Shown: positions 1-6,514 of the stretch, piece after piece
How the letters are laid out: each line of letters opens with the position of its first letter
How positions within the stretch are numbered: position 1 is the stretch's first letter
From: a virus
Direction: 5' to 3' (one strand)
Length of the DNA stretch: 47,369 bases
Virus record (IMG/VR): IMGVR_UViG_3300031952_000030
Span: 1-47,369 of that record
Made by a program: the position numbers and the translations under genes
Notes under the pieces: model-generated
Database searches by the model: none
What the model saw: the letters and a program-made list of their open reading frames with translations, nothing else
What the model was told of the DNA's origin: nothing

Positions 1-1032
1 TTGCAGAAGAACCGATCAGATTCTGTTCCGCAGTTCGATCCAAGTAATCCAATGGTCCGTTCGGATGTTCTTCAGATGCTTCGTCGGAAGAAGAGCGGAG
101 TTACTTCTGAGGATATTGCTGGAAAACTCTGTACCACGGTTAACAATGCCAAGGAGGTCGTATCACATCTTACTCATCACGATGGATACAATATCACTCC
201 CGGACCTGGTGGAGTTTACTGTCTTTCGGAAGTTCTTCCTCCTGTTGAACCTCTGAGCATCAAAGTTCTACGGGGACGGGAAATTCAGTTTGGACTATTA
301 AGTGATACTCACATCTGTAACGAGCACGAACGTCTGGACGTCCTTGAAGCAGCATATGACATATACGCTAAGCAAGGAATTAAACAGGTCTACCATGCTG
401 GAAATATCATTGATGGTGAGTTCAAATTCAATCGGTATGAGTTGAGGGCTCATGGTGTCCAAGACCAATGTAACTACCTGGCGGATCACTATCCTCAACG
501 AAGTGGTATCAAAACATACTTCATCTCTGCAGAATGCCATGAGGGCTGGTGGCAGAAGGATACAGGACTTCGGATTGGCTGGTATATTCAGAACTGGTGT
601 GAAGAGAAGGGTCGTAAGGATCTGATACACATTGGTCACTTGGAGCAGGATGTTGTATTTCAGGCCGAGTATGGTAGCTTCCGTATGCGCATTATGCACC
701 CCGGCGATGGAACTCCATACGCCATTAGCTACCCTTCTCAGAAGATGGTCGAGTCCTTCCAAGGAGGTGAGAAGCCCCAAGTGCTGGTACTAGGTCACTA
801 TCACAAGTTTGATATGTCCTACCCACGTGAGGTTCTCACCATCATGCCAGGATGCGTAGAAGATCAAACACCTTTTATGCGGAAGAGGAAGATCGGCGCT
901 CATGTTGGATTCTGCATCTGTACACTAGGTGTTCGTCAGGACGGAACTCTCGGACGGTTTGGTTGTGAGTGGATCCCATTCTATGACCGTGAGTATCATC
1001 AGCGTTTGAATGGATATCCGGCACAAGAGTAG
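1..1032 (+). CDS. Calcineurin-like metallophosphoesterase with N-terminal winged-helix segment (left end probably cut)
   Basis: The protein has the spaced motifs of a metal-dependent phosphoesterase: SDTH near residue 101, HAGN near 132 where GD is usual, SAECHE near 176 where GNHE is usual, MHPGDG near 232 and GHYH near 265. About 85 residues before them look like a winged-helix segment, suggesting DNA or RNA binding. The family cleaves phosphodiesters or phosphomonoesters; the substrate here is unknown. The frame is open at base 1 with a TTG codon, so the true start may lie upstream of the window; an internal ATG sits at 52. Two metal-ligand motifs are altered, so activity is not certain. 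The next gene follows after 23 bases. Confidence 0.75.
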   Translation: MQKNRSDSVPQFDPSNPMVRSDVLQMLRRKKSGVTSEDIAGKLCTTVNNAKEVVSHLTHHDGYNITPGPGGVYCLSEVLPPVEPLSIKVLRGREIQFGLLSDTHICNEHERLDVLEAAYDIYAKQGIKQVYHAGNIIDGEFKFNRYELRAHGVQDQCNYLADHYPQRSGIKTYFISAECHEGWWQKDTGLRIGWYIQNWCEEKGRKDLIHIGHLEQDVVFQAEYGSFRMRIMHPGDGTPYAISYPSQKMVESFQGGEKPQVLVLGHYHKFDMSYPREVLTIMPGCVEDQTPFMRKRKIGAHVGFCICTLGVRQDGTLGRFGCEWIPFYDREYHQRLNGYPAQE

Positions 1033-1055
1033 AACAGCTCATTAGGAGAGAAGAG

Positions 1056-1436
1056 ATGTATAAAGTTAACAAGTCTGTATTCACAGCATTATTAGCCAAC
1101 ATGTCCGAACTATTCACCAGTATAACTGGTCTTACACTGAACCCATCTGAAATCGATCATCATGGTACGAGCCTAGAGATCGAGGTGGACCGGATCAACC
1201 TCTGGCTGCTGGCCGCAAACCAAGCGCTGGCCGAGCAGAAGCCGAGTCCACCCAAGATCATTGGGAGTCTGAAGGAGTTAATTACGAAGAAGAAAGAGGG
1301 AACAACAAACACAGTAGATTCTTCCCCGGTAGTTGTCAATGTTGATGGCAACTACGTTTCGAAAGGAAGTGATCAGGACGACCGATGGGGACCAGGAGGA
1401 ACAGAAGTCACGAAGAAGAAACGGAAGCGAAACTAA
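1056..1436 (+). CDS. Hypothetical protein, basic C-terminus
   Basis: This 126-residue protein is not recognised. The ATG follows a purine-rich AGGAGAGAAGAG Shine-Dalgarno sequence. The first 60 residues look helical; the rest is low in hydrophobic residues and ends in a lysine/arginine-rich tail (KKKRKRN), which could contact nucleic acid. A hairpin terminator lies just downstream, so this gene ends the transcript entering from the left. No function can be assigned. Confidence 0.6.
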   Translation: MYKVNKSVFTALLANMSELFTSITGLTLNPSEIDHHGTSLEIEVDRINLWLLAANQALAEQKPSPPKIIGSLKELITKKKEGTTNTVDSSPVVVNVDGNYVSKGSDQDDRWGPGGTEVTKKKRKRN

Positions 1437-1457
1437 CAAGACTTCTCTCTTGGCGCG

Positions 1458-1482
1458 GGTGGGGCCTTCCCCACCTGTTTTT
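1458..1482 (+). terminator. Rho-independent terminator
   Basis: A perfect 7-bp stem GGTGGGG/CCCCACC with a CCTT loop is followed by TGTTTTTA. It lies after the plus-strand gene ending at 1436 and before the minus-strand block whose last stop is at 1494. The T-run is only on the plus-strand side, so it should stop plus-strand transcription only. Confidence 0.85.
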
Positions 1483-1493
1483 ATGTCCGGAAA

Positions 1494-1697
1494 CTACTCC
1501 GCCCATTTCGATTTGGTGTAGTTAACAAGTTGGGTTGATCTTTCTACGAAGGTACTACAGCAGATCTGTAGTTTCTTCTTGAAATCCGGAGGTACGGCCT
1601 TCGAAGTCGGATCACAGGATAGGTACACTGCTGCGATTATGCCCCCGAAGAATGCAATCAACTGGAATATGATGAGTGTTGTAAATCGTATCTTCAT
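1494..1697 (-). CDS. Small single-pass membrane protein, 67 aa
   Basis: The ATG at 1697 overlaps the stop of the upstream gene as ATGA, which decides this start over a longer frame. Residues about 5-27 form one strongly hydrophobic segment (TLIIFQLIAFFGGIIAAVYL) after a basic N-terminus, giving a signal-anchor or N-in topology. The short C-terminal part holds three cysteines. There is no good lipobox. It is the last gene of the leftmost minus-strand operon. A lysis or superinfection role is possible for such a protein, but nothing shows it. Confidence 0.65.
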   Translation of the reverse strand: MKIRFTTLIIFQLIAFFGGIIAAVYLSCDPTSKAVPPDFKKKLQICCSTFVERSTQLVNYTKSKWAE

Positions 1698-2215
1698 GCT
1701 GTCCTCTTTCTTCTCTTTTTGGGTTTCAGTTTGCCTAGGCCAATCCTTAGCCACGTATCGAATTGACGATATCCTAATTTATCAGCTTTGGTGATATGAA
1801 ACACATCTACCATCTTGTGGTAGTTCCCAATTCCGATTAGAAGACTAGTAGGACACATGCCAGCAAAGACGAAGCTCACACCATTATGACCTGTTAGGCC
1901 ATTCCACCGATCTACCACTCGAGCTTCCTTGTGAACCGAGCACACAACCTTCTCGATAGCTCTAATGACCTGATTGTGATGCTCCGCCGGGTAACCGATC
2001 TGAAGATCATTCTTATACAGATTCTTCTCTCGATAGATCATAACCAAGAGATTGTTACCTTGTTTTGATAGACTGACCCGGTCTCCACCCGCCCAGCGAG
2101 TCACTCCGAGATGGGAGCAGATGCCATCTGTTGGACATCGGGGTCTGTTGAGAGCTGTAAAGAGCTTGGCGAAAACTTCTACGATCTTGTCGATCTGTGG
2201 ATTGGATTTACTCAT
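1694..2215 (-). CDS. Hypothetical protein, 173 aa
   Basis: The start is the ATG at 2215, with GGAG about 8 bases upstream and an ATGA overlap with the preceding stop; an in-frame GTG three codons earlier is less likely. The protein looks globular, with several cysteines and histidines and a very basic C-terminus (KPKKRRKRT). It sits in a tightly overlapping operon with a putative HNH nuclease upstream and a small membrane protein downstream. I do not recognise a family. Confidence 0.65.
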   Translation of the reverse strand: MSKSNPQIDKIVEVFAKLFTALNRPRCPTDGICSHLGVTRWAGGDRVSLSKQGNNLLVMIYREKNLYKNDLQIGYPAEHHNQVIRAIEKVVCSVHKEARVVDRWNGLTGHNGVSFVFAGMCPTSLLIGIGNYHKMVDVFHITKADKLGYRQFDTWLRIGLGKLKPKKRRKRTA

Positions 2216-2562
2216 ATTGGACACTCCTTCTCGAACTCAGGAATATAAGCCTTCGGATGACCCCGATGCAACTCGGGAAGAATCTCTTCCAAGTTCTTTT
2301 TTTGGTTGATGAGAGTGTTCTGGTTTTTGTGGTGAATGTCCATGCCCGGCCGAGCATTCATTACTAAACGGTGGATCCGGATCGTATGAACCTTCCCGTT
2401 GATTTTCTTGCTTGTTACCACATAAACAGTATTGGTCCGTTTGTCTTTTTTCAACCGCCAGGTGAATCTTGCGACCAGAAGGTAGTCCTCTTCATCAATG
2501 ATTGCTTTTAGCAAAGAGTTGGAAAGACGGATCTCTACCGATGGCTTCTCTTTACACCTCAT
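2212..2562 (-). CDS. HNH-type endonuclease (homing-endonuclease-like)
   Basis: Residues about 60-95 match the HNH_3-type pattern: IHRLVMNA, then IHHKN, then an asparagine-rich NTLINQKKNLEEI helix, corresponding to the usual HRLV...vDHiNgn..dNr..NL. Such proteins in phages are usually free-standing homing endonucleases that nick DNA near their own locus. The N-terminal 55 residues resemble the small beta-rich domain found before HNH_3 modules. No strong ribosome site is visible before the ATG at 2562, and 39 bases separate it from the upstream gene. The metal-binding histidine pair IHH is present. Confidence 0.7.
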   Translation of the reverse strand: MRCKEKPSVEIRLSNSLLKAIIDEEDYLLVARFTWRLKKDKRTNTVYVVTSKKINGKVHTIRIHRLVMNARPGMDIHHKNQNTLINQKKNLEEILPELHRGHPKAYIPEFEKECPI

Positions 2563-2601
2563 GTTCTATTCTACTTATTCAGCTTCAAAGATTTCCCGAA
2601 A

Positions 2602-2976
2602 TCAAACTTTCTGAGTCCTTCGTTGGTTCCCACGAGCCGATTTCTTCCAGTTCTTTTCGAACAGATCCAATAAATCATCCCAGCATGTTAGGACAGTATT
2701 GAGAACAAGATGGGTCGGACAGTACTGATTTACATGGATTCGGACACTCTGAAGTGCAGTGTTCAGAGCCAGCTTCTGAAGTGTTTTTACACCCCCTAGG
2801 AGGACCAACAGCTCCTCGACTCTGCCCCAGAAGATGAATTGAGGGGCATCCCTCTCATACCCGTGTATGAAGAGTTTGCACAAGACTACCTTGTGTCCGT
2901 GGTGCTTTTCCTGGTTCTTGAACACGAAGCTGACGTGGATATCAGATCCGTTCGTTGTAATCTTGTGGAGCGCCAT
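2602..2976 (-). CDS. Hypothetical protein, 124 aa
   Basis: The start is the ATG at 2976, preceded by GTAGGAG with 6-8 bases of spacing; the longer frame from 3027 would begin inside the upstream gene without a ribosome site. The protein has an N-terminal beta-like half, a leucine-rich helical middle and a basic C-terminus (KKSARGNQRRTQKV). No family is recognised. It belongs to the operon read from the promoter near 3520. Confidence 0.65.
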   Translation of the reverse strand: MALHKITTNGSDIHVSFVFKNQEKHHGHKVVLCKLFIHGYERDAPQFIFWGRVEELLVLLGGVKTLQKLALNTALQSVRIHVNQYCPTHLVLNTVLTCWDDLLDLFEKNWKKSARGNQRRTQKV

Positions 2977-2984
2977 GTGATCTC

Positions 2985-3482
2985 CTACTTGACTAAGTAG
3001 CACTCGTAGCTGTGCTGCTTCGCACAATCATCGCCGATGGGATGCAGGCCGCCGTTGTTTTCAGGAGCGAACCGAGCATCAATTACCTCCCCCATTGCCG
3101 AATCGAGCATGATCCAGGGGTGGGTCTCAGGCTTCAACTCTTTGCCGCAGATGATGCACGGATTCTTACCTGAGTAGCTTTTTCGGTTGGGACTGATGTG
3201 AAGCTCCACATCCAGGAGAGGATCTTCAGGAATGTACCGCTTGAGCAGGTCCTCGGCACTGATCAACTTGATGTTCTCTTTCCATTTAGGCGTGTCGACC
3301 TTATGGAGTGTGATCTCGACCATCTCCTCGTCCGGTTCCTGGACATTCAACGTTCTGCAATGGATCTCCATGGTTTCCCACCGAACTAAGCTTTTTCGAC
3401 CCCGGACGACCCAGATCTGGCCTCGTCTGATCTTCAGTGTTTGGTTGTTTCTATCTTCGTATGCGAGTGTCATCTGATACAT
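2985..3482 (-). CDS. Hypothetical protein with possible zinc site, 165 aa
   Basis: This is the first gene after the promoter at 3493-3541 on the minus strand. The C-terminal third contains CIICGKEL, and later GDDCAKQHSYECY, which could form a four-ligand zinc site. The N-terminal 100 residues look like a beta-rich domain (an RGQIWVVRGRKSLVRW segment). The start could be the ATG at 3482 or the one at 3473. No family is recognised. The next gene begins 8 bases after the stop. Confidence 0.65.
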   Translation of the reverse strand: MYQMTLAYEDRNNQTLKIRRGQIWVVRGRKSLVRWETMEIHCRTLNVQEPDEEMVEITLHKVDTPKWKENIKLISAEDLLKRYIPEDPLLDVELHISPNRKSYSGKNPCIICGKELKPETHPWIMLDSAMGEVIDARFAPENNGGLHPIGDDCAKQHSYECYLVK

Positions 3483-3492
3483 CCCTAAATAA

Positions 3493-3541
3493 GTTGACTG
3501 TCTAACATGTATAGTATAATGTCAACTCGGTCGAAAACCAA
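3493..3541 (-). promoter_or_regulatory. Sigma70-like promoter with palindromic operator
   Basis: On the minus strand, -35 TTGGTT is followed by 17 bases and -10 TATACT. A palindrome with arms GTTGAC and GTCAAC (3493-3526) covers the -10 and start region. The same arrangement recurs at seven other places in this window. It should drive the minus-strand operon 3482 to 1494. Confidence 0.75.
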
Positions 3542-3560
3542 CTGGAGAGGCAGATTTTCT

Positions 3561-3893
3561 TTAGATTTCTTTTCCGTCGAGAAGGGCCTTCAGAACGTAG
3601 TTCTCCCTCTCAATCTCAGCCACTTCTTGGAGATGCTTGGTCCATTTACGATGGCGTCGCGACCACGATACGGAGCTGAGAACAACCCATCCCCCGAAAA
3701 CTATCAGAGTCAAGATTCCTGTTCCAAACCAGGTGGGTCCCAGATCCTTGAAGAGAGGGTCATCGTGATACTTGTACTCCAGATTCGCCAGATGGCACAG
3801 TCCGCTGATCCAAAAGAAGAGGATCAAAAGAACTGTGATACCCCAACGGGCTACCCTCCAGAACAATGACAGCGGCTCAGATTGAATGCTCAT
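3561..3893 (-). CDS. Two-pass membrane protein, 110 aa
   Basis: The ATG at 3893 overlaps the upstream stop as ATGA and has GGAGAGG about 5 bases upstream. Two hydrophobic segments are clear, at about residues 14-32 (VARWGITVLLILFFWISGL) and about 53-73 (WFGTGILTLIVFGGWVVLS), with a charged helical C-terminus of about 35 residues. The loop between them is short and acidic or histidine-rich. It looks like a small inner-membrane protein with a cytoplasmic coiled tail. A holin-like or host-membrane-modifying role cannot be distinguished. Confidence 0.65.
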   Translation of the reverse strand: MSIQSEPLSLFWRVARWGITVLLILFFWISGLCHLANLEYKYHDDPLFKDLGPTWFGTGILTLIVFGGWVVLSSVSWSRRHRKWTKHLQEVAEIERENYVLKALLDGKEI

Positions 3894-4267
3894 ATGCCTC
3901 TCCAAGAAAGAAACTTTCGAGCTGTCTCGATGTTACCGATCAGCTCTAGATAGTGCGGGGAACTTCTGAGAAATCTGGTGAATCGTAGGGCAAACTTCTT
4001 ACCAGGACACCAGAAGTAGTAAATGTCCCGGACGTGATCCCCCTTCCGTCCGTATCGGACAACATTCTCCAGGATTAGAAGATCTCCTTGTACGGCGTTA
4101 CGAAGTCGTGTCTCGACCTCACTAATACGGCTGTAGCCGATTGAGAATTTTATGATCCACCAGGAGTACTGATTGGGGTCAGGAATGAGATTGGGGCTGA
4201 TCAGTTTTTTCTCCTGACGGTTGTGTGCACTGTTGATCATGCTAAAATGTGTCTTCTTCGCTCTCAT
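3890..4267 (-). CDS. Hypothetical protein, 125 aa
   Basis: The ATG at 4267 follows GTGAGGAC. The protein is basic and rich in aromatic residues, with a central FSIGYSRISEVETRLRNAV segment and a YYFWCPGKKFALRF segment. No recognised family. It is translationally coupled (ATGA) to the downstream two-pass membrane protein. Upstream lies a 106-base gap holding a long inverted repeat and no obvious promoter of the common type. Confidence 0.6.
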   Translation of the reverse strand: MRAKKTHFSMINSAHNRQEKKLISPNLIPDPNQYSWWIIKFSIGYSRISEVETRLRNAVQGDLLILENVVRYGRKGDHVRDIYYFWCPGKKFALRFTRFLRSSPHYLELIGNIETARKFLSWRGI

Positions 4268-4296
4268 GTCCTCACCACAAAGCTAATGTTGCGTAG

Positions 4297-4364
4297 ATGA
4301 AGAGAAGGAACCACCATGGATTCCAGAAATCTCTCACACACTCGGGAAGGATTCTTCTCTTCAT
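4297..4364. repeat. Imperfect 16-bp inverted repeat between two minus-strand genes
   Basis: ATGAAGAGAAGGAACC (4297-4312) is repeated in inverted orientation at 4349-4364 with two mismatches, separated by 36 bases. It fills most of the gap between the genes starting at 4267 and ending at 4374. It has no T-run, so it is not a simple terminator. It could be an RNA processing or stability hairpin, or a protein-binding site. Confidence 0.55.
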
Positions 4365-4373
4365 AGATTCTAC

Positions 4374-4784
4374 TCAGTCACTACTATCAACCACGTTCTC
4401 CGAACCACACTTTGAACAGACGCTTGCGTGTATGCACCTTCCAAATACGACACTTCTTTCTCTCAGCTCGTTTTTGGTCATCTGCCGCCACTGATGATGA
4501 CAACCGATTCTGAAGTACCGAGTTCCGTGCTTCCCCTCCGGATGTACCATTGCGATGGCTGTATCCGAGAAGTAAAAGATGTGGACATCTTTGATACCCT
4601 CATTCTCTTCATTGGGAAGTTGAATTTGACGGAACTCTAAGAATTCCGGACTGTGTGCCCTGAAAATGTCCTGGAACACGGCCTCCTCAACCTCAGTGGA
4701 CGGCCTTGGAAGATTGTTGAATGTCCCCATATCGTCAATCCAACTTGGTGTGATGCCGATTCCCGATGGTACCAATCTGTCCAT
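4374..4784 (-). CDS. Hypothetical protein with C-terminal CxxC, 136 aa
   Basis: The start at the ATG at 4784 is chosen because the longer frame from 4832 would begin upstream of the expected transcription start of the promoter at 4820-4848, and because AAGGGG precedes this ATG. The C-terminus carries VCSKCGSE, and a GCHHQW segment precedes it, so a single zinc ribbon is possible. The rest is acidic and unrecognised. It is the first gene after its own promoter. Confidence 0.6.
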   Translation of the reverse strand: MDRLVPSGIGITPSWIDDMGTFNNLPRPSTEVEEAVFQDIFRAHSPEFLEFRQIQLPNEENEGIKDVHIFYFSDTAIAMVHPEGKHGTRYFRIGCHHQWRQMTKNELRERSVVFGRCIHASVCSKCGSENVVDSSD

Positions 4785-4809
4785 TTGTGTGTCCCCTTCT
4801 ACAGGTTTC

Positions 4810-4848
4810 TTATACATAAAGTATAAGGTCAATCTCAGGATATCAAAC
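4810..4848 (-). promoter_or_regulatory. Sigma70-like promoter (shared phage class, weak operator)
   Basis: On the minus strand -10 TATACT lies at 4820-4825 and a weak -35 GTTTGA lies exactly 17 bases upstream. The TTGACC just before the -10 matches the left operator arm of the class, but the right arm is degenerate. It drives the gene starting at 4784. Confidence 0.6.
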
Positions 4849-4864
4849 TGAGGAGGATATTTTT

Positions 4865-5434
4865 CTATGCTTTCTGAACCTGAGATGTTAACTTTTCTTC
4901 GATGGAATTTCGCACTTTTAGCTCCGCGTCCTCGGAAAGTCCAAGTGCCTTACGAACTTCTGCTCGAGTGGGCATCTTGTGAGTCTCTTTCGGAGTCAGA
5001 AGTGTGGTGATGTATTGAAGCTCTTGTTCCGATAGACGACCAATCGTTTCTTTGAAGCTCACCATCTCGATTGGATTTAGAGCAGTGTTGCGGGAGGCAA
5101 CTTGAGGATCAGATACAACCTCTTCCTTAATAGAATCGGTACACCAGTGACTTGTTGGGTAGGACTCGGTGGCATCCCGGAAGGATAGATGTACCAAATC
5201 GGCGAAACGATTCCTCAGGCCTCCTGTGATGAAGGTCTTGAGTGAAGCGCCTCTCTCAGGATGAAACCATCTCTGGACCCACTCAGTGCATACGATGTAC
5301 CCCTCCTGACACAAATCTTCAAGTGTGTAGGGAGAAGGCTTTCGCATCTTGGTGAGAGCGACGTAGGCCATCGACTCTACCAGATCTTTGAACTCTACTA
5401 CGATCTTGTTGTAATCCAAGGGTTCGGGTATCAT
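4865..5434 (-). CDS. RNA polymerase sigma-like factor
   Basis: Residues about 36-85 resemble sigma70 region 2: YTLEDLCQEGYIVCTEWVQR matches the DLxQEGxxxL helix, followed by SLKTFITGGLRNRFAD, the position of the SFxTYxxxxIRN -10-recognition helix. The C-terminal half (SEQELQYITTLL, then ARAEVRKALGLSEDAEL-like spacing) is compatible with a region-4-type helix-turn-helix but is weaker. At 189 residues it is the size of a small alternative sigma factor. It is read from its own promoter at 5455-5492. It could redirect host RNA polymerase to the second promoter class seen in this window, which is inference only. Confidence 0.65.
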   Translation of the reverse strand: MIPEPLDYNKIVVEFKDLVESMAYVALTKMRKPSPYTLEDLCQEGYIVCTEWVQRWFHPERGASLKTFITGGLRNRFADLVHLSFRDATESYPTSHWCTDSIKEEVVSDPQVASRNTALNPIEMVSFKETIGRLSEQELQYITTLLTPKETHKMPTRAEVRKALGLSEDAELKVRNSIEEKLTSQVQKA

Positions 5435-5454
5435 GTTTCCTTTCTTGATTCGAC

Positions 5455-5492
5455 CTCATATATAGTATAAGGTCTGTCTGAAGAAAGTCAAA
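5455..5492 (-). promoter_or_regulatory. Promoter of the sigma-like gene
   Basis: On the minus strand TATACT lies at 5464-5469, with TTTGAC 17 bases upstream (or TTGACT at 16). It belongs to the common class but has only a remnant of the operator palindrome. The 5' leader is short, about 20 bases. Confidence 0.65.
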
Positions 5493-5565
5493 ATGAATTC
5501 TTTCAATATCTGCAGAATTCTACTTGAATCAGATCAAACTTAACACGAGAATTTTCAGAAGGTCA

Positions 5566-5663
5566 CTAGTATAATATACGTATCTTGAGTTGGAAGTTCA
5601 ACAGATGTGAACTACAACAATTAGATCTAAGGAGGTAGGCCATGACACGCATTAGACGCTAAC
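5566..5663 (+). promoter_or_regulatory. TAGTATAAT element and strong Shine-Dalgarno before a six-codon ORF
   Basis: TATAAT at 5570-5575 has no recognisable -35 box. Downstream, TAAGGAGGTAGGCC, an almost perfect ribosome site, precedes an ATG at 5642 that encodes only MTRIRR before a stop (5642-5662). Such a strong site on so short a frame suggests a leader peptide or a ribosome-binding RNA element. Confidence 0.5.
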
Positions 5664-5666
5664 GAC

Positions 5667-5745
5667 GTCGGGGATGGATGCAGCCGTAGGCCGAGGCTGA
5701 GCTGAGCAATATCGGCCCGTAGATAAGCTCATTAGCATCCGACCC
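5667..5745 (+). ncRNA. Candidate structured RNA with possible pseudoknot
   Basis: GGATGC (5676-5681) pairs with GCATCC (5735-5740) and encloses two interleaved 6-bp pairings: GGCCGA (5689) with TCGGCC (5712), and TGAGCT (5698) with AGCTCA (5726). Their order is that of an H-type pseudoknot. It lies between the six-codon ORF and the initiator tRNA, in a stretch with no convincing gene. The 5746-5829 segment after it holds only a small AGCG/CGCT hairpin. The fold was found by eye. Confidence 0.4.
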
Positions 5746-5829
5746 AACCTGGTATCCTTACATACAGCGTTGAATCGCTCAAACACGGAAGAAGGATTAT
5801 CAGGGACTATCATGGAGGATGGTGGCATT

Positions 5830-5903
5830 CGCAGGAAGGTGCTGTCTGGTGGCACACTGGGCTCATACCCCAGAGGTCGGAGGTTCGAATTCTTCTCCTG
5901 CTG
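5830..5903 (+). tRNA. tRNA-fMet (CAU), initiator type
   Basis: The anticodon loop is CTCATAC, giving CAU. The anticodon stem CTGGG/CCCAG has the three consecutive G-C pairs typical of bacterial initiator tRNAs, and the first acceptor position is a C facing U, a mismatch like the C1-A72 mismatch of initiators. The D stem is GTGC/GCAC and the T loop is TTCGAAT. No CCA is encoded. Confidence 0.85.
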
Positions 5904-5921
5904 TTAGAAAGGAGAACAAAG

Positions 5922-6092
5922 ATGATAACAGTAGAGAGAGCAGATCATTTTTTCAATTCGGATGAAGCAGCAAATATCAAGGACGTGAACAATTATCATG
6001 AAGTCTACGCAGCAGCATCAGAGTTCCTCGCACGAACTGGAATTAGTATTGATGCTGATGAACTGGCCAGAGACTTTCAGCGACGTGTTTAA
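5922..6092 (+). CDS. Small hypothetical protein, 56 aa
   Basis: An ATG follows GAAAGGAG with 7 bases of spacing and opens a 56-codon frame ending in TAA just before tRNA-Pro. The product begins MITVERADHFFNSDEAANIK and ends LARDFQRRV; it is acidic and probably helical. It lies between the initiator tRNA and tRNA-Pro. No family is recognised. Confidence 0.6.
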   Translation: MITVERADHFFNSDEAANIKDVNNYHEVYAAASEFLARTGISIDADELARDFQRRV

Positions 6093-6101
6093 TGCTGGTT
6101 C

Positions 6102-6178
6102 TCCGAGTGTAGCTCAGTTTGGTTAGAGCGCTTGGCCTGGGACCAAGAGGCCGCCAGTTCGAATCTGGCCATTCGGAT
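6102..6178 (+). tRNA. tRNA-Pro (UGG)
   Basis: The acceptor stem is TCCGAGT/ATTCGGA, the T arm GCCAG-TTCGAAT-CTGGC, and the anticodon arm CTTGG-CCTGGGA-CCAAG, so the anticodon is UGG. Position 33 is C instead of the nearly universal U. The 3' end lies one base before the ATG of the next gene. Confidence 0.85.
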
Positions 6179-6179
6179 T

Positions 6180-6431
6180 ATGCCGGAAACACCTCAACAA
6201 TTCGTTCTGACGGCTCCGTTCTTTATCGGTGAAGAGGTCTATGACGATCTAACTGGTAAGAACCACAAGGTTATTGGTATCCAATACGAACTAGGCCATT
6301 GTAACCCTGATCATCCTAACATCTCGTCTGTTGGTTGTTGGGGGATCTGGATCGATTCAAAGCATTTGGATGGTGGTCGCCATCCCTGGGAAGTTACTAA
6401 GTTCTCTGAGATTCTTTCCCATGGTGGATAA
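6180..6431 (+). CDS. Hypothetical protein, 83 aa, start abuts tRNA-Pro
   Basis: The frame continues upstream through the tRNA, so the first sensible start is the ATG at 6180, one base after the tRNA. No Shine-Dalgarno sequence is possible outside the tRNA itself. The protein (FIGEEVYDDLTGKNHKVIGI, then a GCWGIWIDSKHLDGGRHPWEVT segment) looks like a small beta-barrel or KOW/SH3-like fold of a kind common in phages. No function can be assigned. Confidence 0.6.
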   Translation: MPETPQQFVLTAPFFIGEEVYDDLTGKNHKVIGIQYELGHCNPDHPNISSVGCWGIWIDSKHLDGGRHPWEVTKFSEILSHGG

Positions 6432-6448
6432 AGTTTCTATTTTTTCAG

Positions 6449-6495
6449 TTGGCTTTTGATCAAGTTGATATTATACTATATGTATAGTAGTCAAC
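6449..6495 (+). promoter_or_regulatory. Sigma70-like promoter with palindromic operator
   Basis: -35 TTGGCT (6449-6454), 17-base spacer, -10 TATACT (6472-6477). A palindrome with arms GTTGAT and GTCAAC spans 6464-6495 and covers the -10 and the start site. It drives the gene at 6515 and probably the one at 6984. Confidence 0.8.
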
Positions 6496-6514
6496 TTATT
6501 TGGAGGTGTACCAA

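Noticed and set aside
298-780. Open frame of 160 codons on the minus strand
   Set aside because: It lies wholly inside the phosphoesterase gene, whose motifs are clear, and has no ribosome site.
5667-5745. preQ1 riboswitch, given the pseudoknot and the preQ1 genes
   Set aside because: It is too long, lacks the A-rich tail and conserved core of preQ1 riboswitches, and is not upstream of any que gene.
5652-5855. Open frame of 67 codons on the minus strand
   Set aside because: It overlaps the initiator tRNA and the structured region and has no ribosome site or protein-like composition.
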